NCBI GenBank assembly: GCA_020847985.1
Contig: JADLBC010000023.1
Location: 1 to 64,000 of the forward strand
DNA length: 64,000 nucleotides
Source: Dehalococcoidia bacterium
GTDB taxonomy: Bacteria; Chloroflexota; Dehalococcoidia; Tepidiformales; Tepidiformaceae
Direction: 5' to 3'
Positions 1-9,410 of the stretch are shown one piece after another; position 1 is the first letter of the stretch; each line of letters starts with the position of its first letter. The position numbers and the translations under genes were made by a program. Under the pieces are notes generated by a model. That model had not been told where the DNA came from, made no database searches, and was given only the letters and a program-made list of their open reading frames with translations.

Positions 1-1335
1 GAGCACTCGACCGCGTGGACCGCCCGCCGTCCCGAGGCCCGCGCGCTCATCCAGGCGCTCTCCGCCGGCATGCTGCTTTCGCGGGGCCGCGTCGAGGCTG
101 CCCGCGCCGCCGTCGCCAGCGCTGGCGCGGATGAGCCCGGCCTGGTCACCCCGTTCGCCCGGGCCGTCGTCGTGAGCACTCGCACCGTCGTCGATATGGT
201 TTCGCTCACGCCCGGTGCCATCGCCCGCGCCGAACACGCCCTTTCGGATCCCTCGCTGCAGGCCATCCCCCGTCAGCAGTTGTGGGTGCTCAGTTGGTTC
301 GTCCCCTGCGTCGCCGCGATGGGCCGGCGCGGCAGCATCGAGCCATGGTTGAGACTCCTTCGTGCCCTGGCCCGAGCCGAACGCCACGAATGGCGCCTCG
401 CCGATGCGCGTTCGTTCGAATACGCCCTCGCGATCGGGCCTTCCTGCGGTCGCGGCGTCATCCCCGAGCCCGCCGGGCCGACGCTTTCGAACCCCATCGC
501 CGAGATGCGCTGCGTGCTCGCGCGCCTCCGCGCTTCCGTCGTCCGCCGCGATTGGCCCGCCGTCGGCGCCCCTCTTCAGCGCCTCGCCGCGATGGACGCC
601 GCCCAGGGAGGCTCTCCCTTCGGCGCCGTCGCGAACTACCACGCGCTCGTCGAATCCCACCGCGATGGCGAAATCACCACCCCGGTCGTCTTCCCCGCGG
701 AGTTCCACCTGGGCAACCTCCCCGCGACCCTTGCCGCCGTCGAAGCCATCGCCCACGGCGGCACCCAGGCCGAGGCCGTCGCAGCCCTGCGCCGCATGTC
801 CGCCATCCCGCGCGCCATCGAGACCTCGCTCGAATGGCCCGTCTCCCGCGCACGCGTACAAGGGCTGCTCGCGCTCCGCGCCGGCAACGAAAAGGACGCC
901 CGCCGCCTCCTTCAGCACGCCACCGAATGGGCCGGGGGTGCCGGCTACGAGGTTGAACGCGACCTCGCCGCCTTCCAGCTTGGCGAACTCTTCGCCAACG
1001 GCACCCTCATCGTTTCCCAGAAGCAGCGCCGCACGCAGCGCCGCGACGCCAGTCACTCACTCCTCCACGCCGGGATCGACCCCGGGCCACACGCTCTGCC
1101 GGTCGCTCGCGCGCTCAGCCGCGGCGCCGGGACGGACCCGGGCGGCCACCTCGCGCCGCGCGAAGTCGAAGTCCTGCGCAAGCTCGCCGAAGGTCTCAGC
1201 TACAAGGAAACCGCCGCCGCCCTCGGCGTGAAGCCCTCCACGGTGCAGACGCTCGCCCACCGCAGCTACGACAAGCTGGGCGTGAACGGCCGCATCGCCG
1301 CCATGAACCTCGCGCGGGAACTCGGTATCCTCTGA
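1..1335 (+). CDS. LuxR-family transcriptional regulator, 5' end outside window
   Basis: ORF 70..1335; frame is open back to base 1. C-terminal LuxR HTH 'LAPREVEVLRKLAEGLSYKETAAALGVKPSTVQTLAHRSYDKLGV'. Confidence 0.85.
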   Translation, partial: EHSTAWTARRPEARALIQALSAGMLLSRGRVEAARAAVASAGADEPGLVTPFARAVVVSTRTVVDMVSLTPGAIARAEHALSDPSLQAIPRQQLWVLSWFVPCVAAMGRRGSIEPWLRLLRALARAERHEWRLADARSFEYALAIGPSCGRGVIPEPAGPTLSNPIAEMRCVLARLRASVVRRDWPAVGAPLQRLAAMDAAQGGSPFGAVANYHALVESHRDGEITTPVVFPAEFHLGNLPATLAAVEAIAHGGTQAEAVAALRRMSAIPRAIETSLEWPVSRARVQGLLALRAGNEKDARRLLQHATEWAGGAGYEVERDLAAFQLGELFANGTLIVSQKQRRTQRRDASHSLLHAGIDPGPHALPVARALSRGAGTDPGGHLAPREVEVLRKLAEGLSYKETAAALGVKPSTVQTLAHRSYDKLGVNGRIAAMNLARELGIL

Positions 1336-1570
1336 TCCCGTGGAATCGATGGACAAACGCGTGTCCATCGATTTCCGAATACAGCCGCTCACGGCACGTC
1401 CTTAACATTCGATCCGGACACGACATGCGCGCCCCGGTCCGGCCCCACTCGCATGCATCGGCGCACGGAGCCGGTGCTGCGCGAGCGGAGTGGAAGGGGC
1501 CGGGCCACATGCCGGTGCAGGGGCCGGGTGGCGACGCCCGGTCTCCGCTCGGCGCTTCCGCCGCCGCCCG

Positions 1571-2068
1571 TTAGTCCGCTGACTCCCGCTGCTTCGCCTG
1601 GTACTCGCGGTCCGCGCGCTTCCCCCGGTACACGCTCATGTCGATCGCCCGGCGCACCTCGGGGACGAGCCGGAAGAGCAGTCGCGGTTCGGTCTGCATG
1701 TTCGAAAAGAACCGCTCCACGGCTTCGGCGTTCGCCGGATCCCCGCGACCCACGTACTTCTCCGCCAGGGCCCGCGAAATCGGCCAGATATCGAACGCCG
1801 GCAGCTCCTTCGCCTCGACGTACCCATCGAATTCGATATGGCCCGAGTTGGGGCGCCCCGCTTCGATGCACAGTGACGCACGCGGGTCCTTCAGCAGCTG
1901 CTTGCACCACACCCGCGAGTAGGTGCCCGTGACCCAGATCACGCCATCGCGCCAGAGCCACCAGACCGGCACCGTGTACGGCATGCCGTCCTTCCGCAGC
2001 GTCGCGATGACGCCCGTGATCGGCTGCCGCAGGAACACTTCCTGCTTCTCGTCGGACATCCGGGGCAT
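1571..2068 (-). CDS. Pyridoxamine 5'-phosphate oxidase-fold (PPOX/F420-type) protein
   Basis: 'GVIATLRKDGMPYTVPVWWLWRDGVIWVTG'; start MPRMSDEKQ preceded by GGAGGA. Confidence 0.75.
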   Translation of the reverse strand: MPRMSDEKQEVFLRQPITGVIATLRKDGMPYTVPVWWLWRDGVIWVTGTYSRVWCKQLLKDPRASLCIEAGRPNSGHIEFDGYVEAKELPAFDIWPISRALAEKYVGRGDPANAEAVERFFSNMQTEPRLLFRLVPEVRRAIDMSVYRGKRADREYQAKQRESAD

Positions 2069-2174
2069 GCCATCCTCCACGGCGCCCGGAACACCCGAGG
2101 TGTCCGGCACGCCGCGGCGATCCTGCATGCCCCGCCGGCCTGCCGCAATCGCCGTCCCGCCTGTGGCCCGCGCG

Positions 2175-2432
2175 CTATGCGGTCGCCAGCGCCGCGACCT
2201 CCTGCGCCGGGACCATCCCCTTCAGCACGCGCTCCAGCGCCATCGTGTGGCTGCACACCTGCCAGCCCTCGAAGAAGTCGCAGTTACAGTGCCACCGGCC
2301 ATCCCGGATGGTGACCTCGTGGTCGCTGTTCTCCCCATGGAAGCTGACGTGCAAATCGTCAATCTGCATGCGATGGCGCTCGCCAGCGTAGGCGCGGGCT
2401 TTCTCGACCTTGGAGATGAGGCTGGACTGCAT
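2175..2432 (-). CDS. Small SWIM zinc-finger protein (85 aa)
   Basis: SWIM motif CxC...CxH: 'WHCNCDFFEGWQVCSHTMAL'; start MQSSLISKVEKA. Confidence 0.7.
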   Translation of the reverse strand: MQSSLISKVEKARAYAGERHRMQIDDLHVSFHGENSDHEVTIRDGRWHCNCDFFEGWQVCSHTMALERVLKGMVPAQEVAALATA

Positions 2433-2493
2433 TCGGGGGCTCCCCTTTCGTGGTGTGTGACCCGAGAGACTGTCCGGATGCGCCCCCCTCTGA

Positions 2494-2530
2494 AACCACA
2501 AACGGCGACGCCTGCGCGCCGCCGTTCGTT
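2494..2530 (-). terminator. Intrinsic terminator-like hairpin downstream of the ABC ATPase gene
   Basis: AACGGCG/CGCCGTT stem followed on minus strand by TGTGGTTT. Confidence 0.5.
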
Positions 2531-2596
2531 CACCCTCTCTTCGTTCCAGAGAGCGCATCCATAGGCCCCGACACTAGTCCCCTCGATCCCGCCCTG

Positions 2597-3619
2597 TCAA
2601 CGGCTTGCAGGAACTGCAAGATGGTCCGCTCGCCCCTCGCTTTTGCTCGCCGGAGCGAAGCGTACGACCATGCCCGGCGCCGCCGTGACCACCAGCCGCG
2701 ATCCCGTGCGCGGCGCCGGCACACCCGCGTCCAATCGCACGCGCACCACCGAAGAGCCGACTCGCCCCAGCACCTCCACGCCGCCCGGCAGCGTCACCGC
2801 GCCCTCCACCGAGAGCGTGAACGTGACCCCGCCGGTGCCCACCGAGAGCGCGTCCGGCCATACCGCGACGGAGCCACCCTCCGTTTCCACGACGGCGTAC
2901 CCCAGCGCCGCCGCCGCCGTCGCATTCGGTGGCGAACCCAGCACCTCCACCATCGTGCCGTGCGCTACGACCGTGCCGCCCGCCAGTACCACCACGTCAT
3001 CCGCGAGGGCCGCCGCCTTGCGCACATCGAGCATCGCCAGCACGGCCGTCCCTGGCCAGAGGCGCAGAATCGCCGGCAGTGTCACGAGCATCTCCGCGAG
3101 CGCATCGCCATCCAGGCCCGCGAACGGCTCGTCGATGAGCGTCACCGGCGCCCACCGTGAGAGCACCCGCACGAGGTTCAACCGCTGCATCTCGCCCCCG
3201 GCAAGCTCGCGCACATCCCGCTCCATGAGTGGCCCGATGCCAAACGCCGTTGCCAGCGTGTCAGCTCGCGCGGGCACTCCGTCTTCGCTCCGCCAGCGAA
3301 ATCTTCGGCGGCCCTCCAGGTGGTCACGCACGCGTCCGCGTGCACGCTCGACCGGCTGGAGGGCCGCCGCCACGTGCTGTCGCGTCGCGCGCCCGGCGGC
3401 TTCGCCACCCAGGAGCACCTGCCCCATGGACGCCTGCTCCACGCCCGCGATGAGCCGCAAGAGCGCCGACTTCCCCGCCCCATTCGCGCCCACGACCGCC
3501 GTCACGCGCCCGTCCGCGATGTCCAGCTCCGGCACCGACAGCACCGTCGCCCCGCCTCGCTCGAGGCGCACGCCCTGCAACCGCACGTCCATCGCCGGAT
3601 TATCGCGCTCCTGTGCCAC
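2597..3619 (-). CDS. ABC transporter ATP-binding protein, no permease adjacent
   Basis: Walker A 'GANGAGKSALLRLIAG', signature 'LAGGEMQRLNLVRVL', Walker B 'VTLIDEPFAGLD'. Confidence 0.85.
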   Translation of the reverse strand: MAQERDNPAMDVRLQGVRLERGGATVLSVPELDIADGRVTAVVGANGAGKSALLRLIAGVEQASMGQVLLGGEAAGRATRQHVAAALQPVERARGRVRDHLEGRRRFRWRSEDGVPARADTLATAFGIGPLMERDVRELAGGEMQRLNLVRVLSRWAPVTLIDEPFAGLDGDALAEMLVTLPAILRLWPGTAVLAMLDVRKAAALADDVVVLAGGTVVAHGTMVEVLGSPPNATAAAALGYAVVETEGGSVAVWPDALSVGTGGVTFTLSVEGAVTLPGGVEVLGRVGSSVVRVRLDAGVPAPRTGSRLVVTAAPGMVVRFAPASKSEGRADHLAVPASR

Positions 3620-3675
3620 GAACGCGCCATCCGCTGCTTCGCGACCCTCCTCGACCGCGCTATGATGCCGCCGCG

Positions 3676-4482
3676 ATGAGCGGTCTCTTCACTATCACCC
3701 ACAGCATGGTCCAGTCCTACGAACGCTGCCGGAAGCAGTACTGGTTCACCTACCTCAGCGGCTTCGAACGGCCCCCGGACGAGGTTGTCACCCCTGCCGG
3801 CCTCATCGGTACTGGCGTCCACCGCGCGATGAAGACCCTCTGCCTCACCGGCGACCCCGAGGACGGCGCCCGCGAACTCGATGCCTACCTGCGCATGCCC
3901 GCCCACGACTGCGCCGGCCCCGGCACCGATGCCTTCGATCGCGCCATGGCCCTCTACGCGCGCGGCTGCGAAGCCCACGCCTCCATCGCCAGCGAGGACC
4001 GCTGGCCCGAGCTCGATACCTGGGCCCCCGTCCCGAGCCGCGCCGTCACCGTCCGCGCCCGCATCGACCGCGCCGACCGCTTCGCCGGCGGCAGCTGGCA
4101 GGTCATCGATTGGAAGACCGGCCACGACCTCGACGAGGTCACCGACGCCCAGCTCGACCTCGGGCACGTCGCCGTTCGCACCTCCTTCCGCGTCCCCCGC
4201 GATGCGACCGTGCGCGCCGTCGGCTGGAACCTGCGTTCCGGGCAGGTGCGCGAGCGCGTCCTTCGCCGCGACGATGCCGTGGCCACGGTGAAGCGCTACA
4301 TCGGCATCGCCTACCGCATCCAGGCCACGAAGGACTTCCCCGCGACACCGAACCGCGCCTGCGGATTCTGCGCGTGGCGCCCCCTGTGCCCCGATTCGGA
4401 GCCCCCGGCGGTGAGCGAGTGGGACTGGAGCGACGACGACCTCCCCGGCGACGATGCCCCCGCCGGTGGCCCGTCCGCGTAG
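3676..4482 (+). CDS. PD-(D/E)XK nuclease family protein (RecB/Cas4-like) with candidate Fe-S cysteines
   Basis: 'ITHSMVQSYERCRKQYWFTYL', 'RARIDRADRFAGGSWQVIDWKTG', C-terminal 'CGFCAWRPLC'. Confidence 0.8.
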   Translation: MSGLFTITHSMVQSYERCRKQYWFTYLSGFERPPDEVVTPAGLIGTGVHRAMKTLCLTGDPEDGARELDAYLRMPAHDCAGPGTDAFDRAMALYARGCEAHASIASEDRWPELDTWAPVPSRAVTVRARIDRADRFAGGSWQVIDWKTGHDLDEVTDAQLDLGHVAVRTSFRVPRDATVRAVGWNLRSGQVRERVLRRDDAVATVKRYIGIAYRIQATKDFPATPNRACGFCAWRPLCPDSEPPAVSEWDWSDDDLPGDDAPAGGPSA

Positions 4483-4514
4483 AATCGCGCCCACCACACC
4501 AGGGAGCGCACGCC

Positions 4515-5432
4515 ATGCCCGACTCCACCCCCGTCCCCTCCGCCGAGGAGGTCGACGCCTACTTCGAACGCTGCACCAACTGGGGCCGCTGGGGCGAAGG
4601 CGACAACGCCGGCACCATCAATCTCATCACCCCGGAGAAGCGCCGCGCCGCCGCCGGCCTCGTGCGCAACGGCCGCGCGGTCTCCCTCGCGCACCAGTGG
4701 AACACCATCGGCGGCCCCGGCAACCTCAACCCCGCCCAGCACTTCGTGCGCTCCACGAACGACTTCTCGGTCGATTACCTGGGCATCATGTACCACGGCT
4801 ACGCGACCACTCACATCGATGCCCTCTGCCACATCTTCTGGGAAGGCAAGGGCTGGAACGGCCGCTCCGCCAGCGAAGTCACCTCGCTCGGCGCGCGCTT
4901 CGGCTCCGTGGATGCATGGAGCCAGGGCATCACCACCCGCGGTGTCCTGCTCGATATCCCCCGCCTCCGCGGCGTCCCCTTCGTCGATGACGCGAACCCC
5001 GTGCGCGGCTGGGAGATCGATGCCGCCGCCGCGAAGCAGGGCGTGGCCATCGAACCCGGCGACGCCCTCATCGTCCACAGCGGCCGCCAGGCCTTCTACG
5101 AAGCGAACCCGGCCAGCGTTCCCGGCACCTCGCCGTCTCCCGGCCTCCACGTCGATGTCGCGCCCGTGCTGAAGGCCCACGACATCGCCCTCCTGGGCTG
5201 GGACATGATGGACGCCCGTCCCTCCGGCTACCCCGTGTTCGATGCCCGCGGGCTCTCCGTGCACGTCCTCGCGATCGTCTACATGGGCCTGCCGCTGCTC
5301 GATAACGCCCGCCTCGAACCGCTCGCCGCCGCCTGTGCCGAAGAGGGCCGCTACGAATTCCTCCTCACCGTGAACCCGCTCAACGTCCGCGGCGCCACCG
5401 GGTCCCCCGTGAACCCGATCGCCATCTTCTGA
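4515..5432 (+). CDS. Cyclase family protein (kynurenine formamidase-like)
   Basis: 'YHGYATTHIDALCHIFWEGKGWNG' metal-binding HxD region; 'GDALIVHSGRQ'. Confidence 0.75.
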   Translation: MPDSTPVPSAEEVDAYFERCTNWGRWGEGDNAGTINLITPEKRRAAAGLVRNGRAVSLAHQWNTIGGPGNLNPAQHFVRSTNDFSVDYLGIMYHGYATTHIDALCHIFWEGKGWNGRSASEVTSLGARFGSVDAWSQGITTRGVLLDIPRLRGVPFVDDANPVRGWEIDAAAAKQGVAIEPGDALIVHSGRQAFYEANPASVPGTSPSPGLHVDVAPVLKAHDIALLGWDMMDARPSGYPVFDARGLSVHVLAIVYMGLPLLDNARLEPLAAACAEEGRYEFLLTVNPLNVRGATGSPVNPIAIF

Positions 5433-5486
5433 AGCCGGTGTGCGCGTTCGCCGGGGCAGCCCGCGAACGCGCTACACTTGCCCGCC

Positions 5487-6311
5487 ATGGGCGAGCCCCC
5501 ACCCCTGCCGGACGCGCTCCTTTTGCGCCTCCACGAGAATTTCGCCGAGGCCTACCGGGTCATCGGCCGCAGCGTACCCGGCGGCGCCGTCTGGGAATCC
5601 GAAGGCGCCACCGCCATCGCCACCGGGGTCGGCCGCGCCGAATTCAACCGCCTCTTCGTCCTGCGCCCGCCCGCCGACGCCGAGGTCCTGCTCGACCATG
5701 CCTCCCAGTTCTTCGCGGCCGCCGGCGTGCCGTGGTGCATCATCGTCCCGCCCGGAATCGCCCAGTCGTTCGCGAACGCCTCCGCCATCGAGCCGGGCTC
5801 GCCCATCGCAGGCATGGCGATGGCCGACCTCCGCGATCTCTCCCCTCGCCCCGGCACGACCCTCTCCGTCCGCCCCGTCGAGACGCCGGAGGACGCCGCC
5901 ACCTTCGTCACGACCATGGCTGACGGCTTCGGCACGCCTCGCCACCTGTTCGACCTCTTTGGCCATCCCTCGCTGCTCGGCCGCCCCGGTCTCACGCATT
6001 ACCTCGGCTTCGTGGGCCCGAAACCCGTCGCCACGGCCACGCTCGTTGCCAGCCACGGCATCGCCGGGGTGTTCAACGTGAGCACGCTCGCGTCCCATCG
6101 CCGCCGGGGTTACGGCGAAACCATGACCTGGCACGCGCTCCGCGATGGGCTCGCCGCCGGCTGCTCGGCTGCCGGGCTCCAGGCCACCCCGCTCGGCTAC
6201 CCCATCTACCGGCGCATGGGCTTCCGCGCTTCCGTCGATTACCGCAGCTGGTACCCGCTCGAATCGCTCATAGAAGAGGGCATCGTCCCGCCGTCGATCG
6301 TCGCGACATAA
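5487..6311 (+). CDS. GNAT family N-acetyltransferase
   Basis: 'VFNVSTLASHRRRGYGETMTWHALRDG...YPIYRRMGF'. Confidence 0.8.
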   Translation: MGEPPPLPDALLLRLHENFAEAYRVIGRSVPGGAVWESEGATAIATGVGRAEFNRLFVLRPPADAEVLLDHASQFFAAAGVPWCIIVPPGIAQSFANASAIEPGSPIAGMAMADLRDLSPRPGTTLSVRPVETPEDAATFVTTMADGFGTPRHLFDLFGHPSLLGRPGLTHYLGFVGPKPVATATLVASHGIAGVFNVSTLASHRRRGYGETMTWHALRDGLAAGCSAAGLQATPLGYPIYRRMGFRASVDYRSWYPLESLIEEGIVPPSIVAT

Positions 6312-6715
6312 GGATCGGTCCCGCCCGGGCATAGTCGCCACCCGCCGGTGGAATCCGGCCGGGACGTAACGGCACGCCATCGTCAATCCTGTGTGAACGC
6401 CTGCCCCCAAACGTCATAACAGCCTGTCGCAGCGTGCCCGCCCTCGCTACAGTCCGCGCGTTGGAGGCGGGGTGAAACGGTTAGCCGGTGGTGGCACGGC
6501 GATTCGCCGCGGCCCACCACGGTCGCCGCGATGCCCGCGGCGACTCGCGGAAGCAACGCGGGGGCGAAGGCGCCAACCGGTGCCCGGCCGCCCCGTTCAG
6601 CGACCGCGCGGCGGCGATCCCGGCAGTGACGCGTGGCCCCGCCAGCGCGCGCCGGCATCGCGCCGGGGCAAGCCTCCACCACGCGCGGCCGGTAGCCCTC
6701 GCTGCCGGCCGCGCC

Positions 6716-7201
6716 CTATTCCTTCCGGCCCTCGTCCAGGATCTTCTCGACTTCCGCCAGGATGTCGAGCGGCGCGGCCTTCGCCTCCGGCACACCGCCC
6801 GCACGCACGTCAGGCTCGCCGGACGCCTCCGGTGTTGGCGGCGGAGGCATCGCCGCGGACGCGCGATCGCCTCGATCATCGGCCGCCGCAGGTTCCCGCT
6901 TCGGCTCCACGCCAACCGGCCGGGGGAACGGCACGGGCTCGATGCGCACCGCTTCGCACCACCGGCAGGCATCCCGCGACCCCACCAGCGACAGGCAGAT
7001 ATGCGCCCACGCTCGCCCGCAATCGCGCCCCGCACGCTGCCGCGATGACGACACGCTGGTCCGGCGCGGCTTCACGGTCTTCGCCTTCTTCGCGGGCTCG
7101 ACGCCCCCCGCGATGCCCGTCGGACGCCGCGCGTTGTACGCGTTCAACAGGTACACCCCGAGCGGCGCCAGGAACACCAGCAGGAAAAAGATGATGCTCA
7201 C
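6716..7201 (-). CDS. Hypothetical protein with N-terminal TM segment
   Basis: 'MSIIFFLLVFLAPLGVYLLNAYNA', then a Pro/Ala-rich tail; no family recognised. Confidence 0.5.
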   Translation of the reverse strand: MSIIFFLLVFLAPLGVYLLNAYNARRPTGIAGGVEPAKKAKTVKPRRTSVSSSRQRAGRDCGRAWAHICLSLVGSRDACRWCEAVRIEPVPFPRPVGVEPKREPAAADDRGDRASAAMPPPPTPEASGEPDVRAGGVPEAKAAPLDILAEVEKILDEGRKE

Positions 7202-7294
7202 ACCGTTATCCTACGCCCCGCCGCCAACGGTTCGCTTGCATCGTGCATCGCTGATCCGTCATGCTCTTGCCCGGCGGGAGCAGGTCAGTGCGCG

Positions 7295-8254
7295 ATGGAA
7301 GAGTCGGCGCGGCATCTCCCTGTCCTTCTCGTGCTCTTCGTCGCCGTCTTCGGTTCCGCCCTCGGCGCCGCCAACCTGCGTGCCGGCGACGGCTTCAACG
7401 TCACCTTCGTTCCATCCTCCGCCGGCCTGCGGCAATCCGTCGTGAACGTTGGCGGCCCCGGCGAAGCCCCGTCGCTGCCCACGGCCGTTCGCCCGCCGCC
7501 GATACCCGATGACTCCCTCGAACGCGCCATCCGCGATGCCCTCGGGGACGACGCCGCGAGCTACGCCGTCGTCGTGCGCCGCCTGCGCGATGGCCGCACG
7601 TTCGAACTGAGCCCGAACCGTGAGTTCTACGCCGCCAGCACCTTCAAACTCGCCGTGCTGTACGAAGCCGAACGCCGCATCAGTCTCGGCGACCTCCGCC
7701 TCGATGACCGCGTCACCATCTCCGGGGAGGATGCCAGCGAGGACCTGGGCACCATTGGCCTGCTCGAACTCGCCCCCGATGGCTCGCTCTCCGTCGCCGA
7801 CGCGCTCCGCGCGATGGTCACCCGTTCCGATAACGCCACGGCCGTGGCCCTCCTGCACCTGCTCGGCGCGCCCGCGATCGACGCCACCCTTCGCCGCCTC
7901 GGCGCCACGGGCATCTCCGTCAACACGCGCGACCTACCCATCACCGCCGCGGGGATGGCCCGCCTCATGGAGGCGCTCGTCCGCGGCGAAGGGCTCACCC
8001 CCGATGCCCGCCGTCACGCCCGTGAACTGCTCCTTGCCCAGGAATGGCGGGATGGCATCCCCGCCGGCCTCCCGCCGGGTACCGCCGTTGGCAACAAGAC
8101 GGGCACCTGGGAAGGCATCACCCACGACATCGGCTTTGTCGAAGCACCCGGCGGCACCTACGTCATCGCCGTTCTCTCCGAACATGGCTGGGTCTGGGAC
8201 CCCATCGCGCGCGTCAGCGCCGCCGCCTGGAACGACCTTATCCGCGAACCCTGA
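7295..8254 (+). CDS. Serine hydrolase, class A beta-lactamase-like
   Basis: 'YAASTFKLAVLYEAERR' (SxxK), 'RSDNATAVALLHLLG' (SDN), 'VGNKTGTWEG' (KTG). Confidence 0.85.
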   Translation: MEESARHLPVLLVLFVAVFGSALGAANLRAGDGFNVTFVPSSAGLRQSVVNVGGPGEAPSLPTAVRPPPIPDDSLERAIRDALGDDAASYAVVVRRLRDGRTFELSPNREFYAASTFKLAVLYEAERRISLGDLRLDDRVTISGEDASEDLGTIGLLELAPDGSLSVADALRAMVTRSDNATAVALLHLLGAPAIDATLRRLGATGISVNTRDLPITAAGMARLMEALVRGEGLTPDARRHARELLLAQEWRDGIPAGLPPGTAVGNKTGTWEGITHDIGFVEAPGGTYVIAVLSEHGWVWDPIARVSAAAWNDLIREP

Positions 8255-8357
8255 ACCTCCGCCAGGCAATGCCGCCCGCCGTGCATAACGCTCCCCGAAA
8301 AGCTTCACCCTCACGCCGCTCGCGGATCCGCCCTTCGCGCGTCAGACTGGATGAGCC

Positions 8358-9182
8358 ATGATCCGTGTCACCCTCATTTCGCACTCCCCCGAGCCCATGC
8401 GCTCGCTCTACATGGCCTACCGCACCTGCTACAGCGCGCTCACGCCCCAGCAGGTGTTCGCCCGCATCGATGACGAACGCATCACCGCCGAGCAGATGCG
8501 CACCTTCATCGAGGAGCGCCTCAAGACCGGCCACGCCAGCCCCCTTGAGCAGGTCTACTTCGAATTCGGCATCTCCGGCGTCTCCCGCGCCTTTAGCCAC
8601 CAGTTCGTCCGCCACCGCGTCGGCATCTCCTTCGAACAGCAGAGCCAGCGCTACGTCACCTACAAGGGCGGCGAATTCCCCTACACCATCCCCGACACCG
8701 TCAAGAAGGCCGGGATGGACGGCAAGATGGAGGAACTCTTCGGCCGCGTTGGCGAACTGTACGAAGAGTTCGTCGCCGCCGGCGTCCCCGCCGAGGATGC
8801 CCGCTTCCTCCTCCCCAACGCCACGAACACGAACTTCAAGATCACCGTCAACTTCCAGAGCCTCCTCCACATCTGCGACCTCCGCCTCTGCACGCGCGCC
8901 CAGTGGGAGTTCCGCAAAGTCGCCGCGCTCATGCGCGCCGAGGTGATGAAGGTCGTGCCCGAGCTCGGCCGCTACCTGCAGCCCAAGTGCGGCGAGTTCC
9001 GCCTTGGCTACTGCGACGAATCCGAGAAGGACTGGGCCGCCTGCCCCATCGGGCGCGTCCGCCCCCACAAAGACGCCCTCTTCCGCCTCTACGACGCCCA
9101 CCGCAAGGGCGAACTCGCCCCCCTGCGCGACGAGGACTGGGCCGCCATCGAGGCCGAGGACCCCGAGCCCCGGCTCCTGTAG
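8358..9182 (+). CDS. thyX: FAD-dependent thymidylate synthase
   Basis: 'RHRVGISFEQQSQRY' ThyX motif; 'NFKITVNFQSLLHICDLRLCTRAQWEFR'. Confidence 0.9.
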   Translation: MIRVTLISHSPEPMRSLYMAYRTCYSALTPQQVFARIDDERITAEQMRTFIEERLKTGHASPLEQVYFEFGISGVSRAFSHQFVRHRVGISFEQQSQRYVTYKGGEFPYTIPDTVKKAGMDGKMEELFGRVGELYEEFVAAGVPAEDARFLLPNATNTNFKITVNFQSLLHICDLRLCTRAQWEFRKVAALMRAEVMKVVPELGRYLQPKCGEFRLGYCDESEKDWAACPIGRVRPHKDALFRLYDAHRKGELAPLRDEDWAAIEAEDPEPRLL

Positions 9183-9196
9183 CGGGCTTTCACACG

Positions 9197-9403
9197 ATGC
9201 GCCCGCCTGTCATTCCACTCGGCCGCAAGCTGCCCTGGGTGGCTGCCCTGCTCGGCACCGTCGCCGTCGCCTACGGGCTTCTTCGCGATGATCGCGCGTT
9301 CGTCCTGCTCGGCGTCGTGGTCGCTGCGGGCGTGCTGATCGCGTTTCCGCTCGCCTCGCGCATAGCCGGCGAAGACGCCGAACCTCCGTCCCGGCCCGAA
9401 TAG
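9197..9403 (+). CDS. Small hypothetical membrane protein
   Basis: 'MRPPVIPLGRKLPWVAALLGTVAVAYGLLRDDRAFVLLGVVVAAGVLIAFPLA'. Confidence 0.5.
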   Translation: MRPPVIPLGRKLPWVAALLGTVAVAYGLLRDDRAFVLLGVVVAAGVLIAFPLASRIAGEDAEPPSRPE

Positions 9404-9410
9404 CGGCCCC

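Noticed and set aside
6440-6715. Cobalamin riboswitch or RNase P RNA
   Set aside because: Only fragments resemble B12-box or P RNA elements, in wrong order, and there is no appropriate downstream gene; kept only as an unspecified candidate ncRNA.
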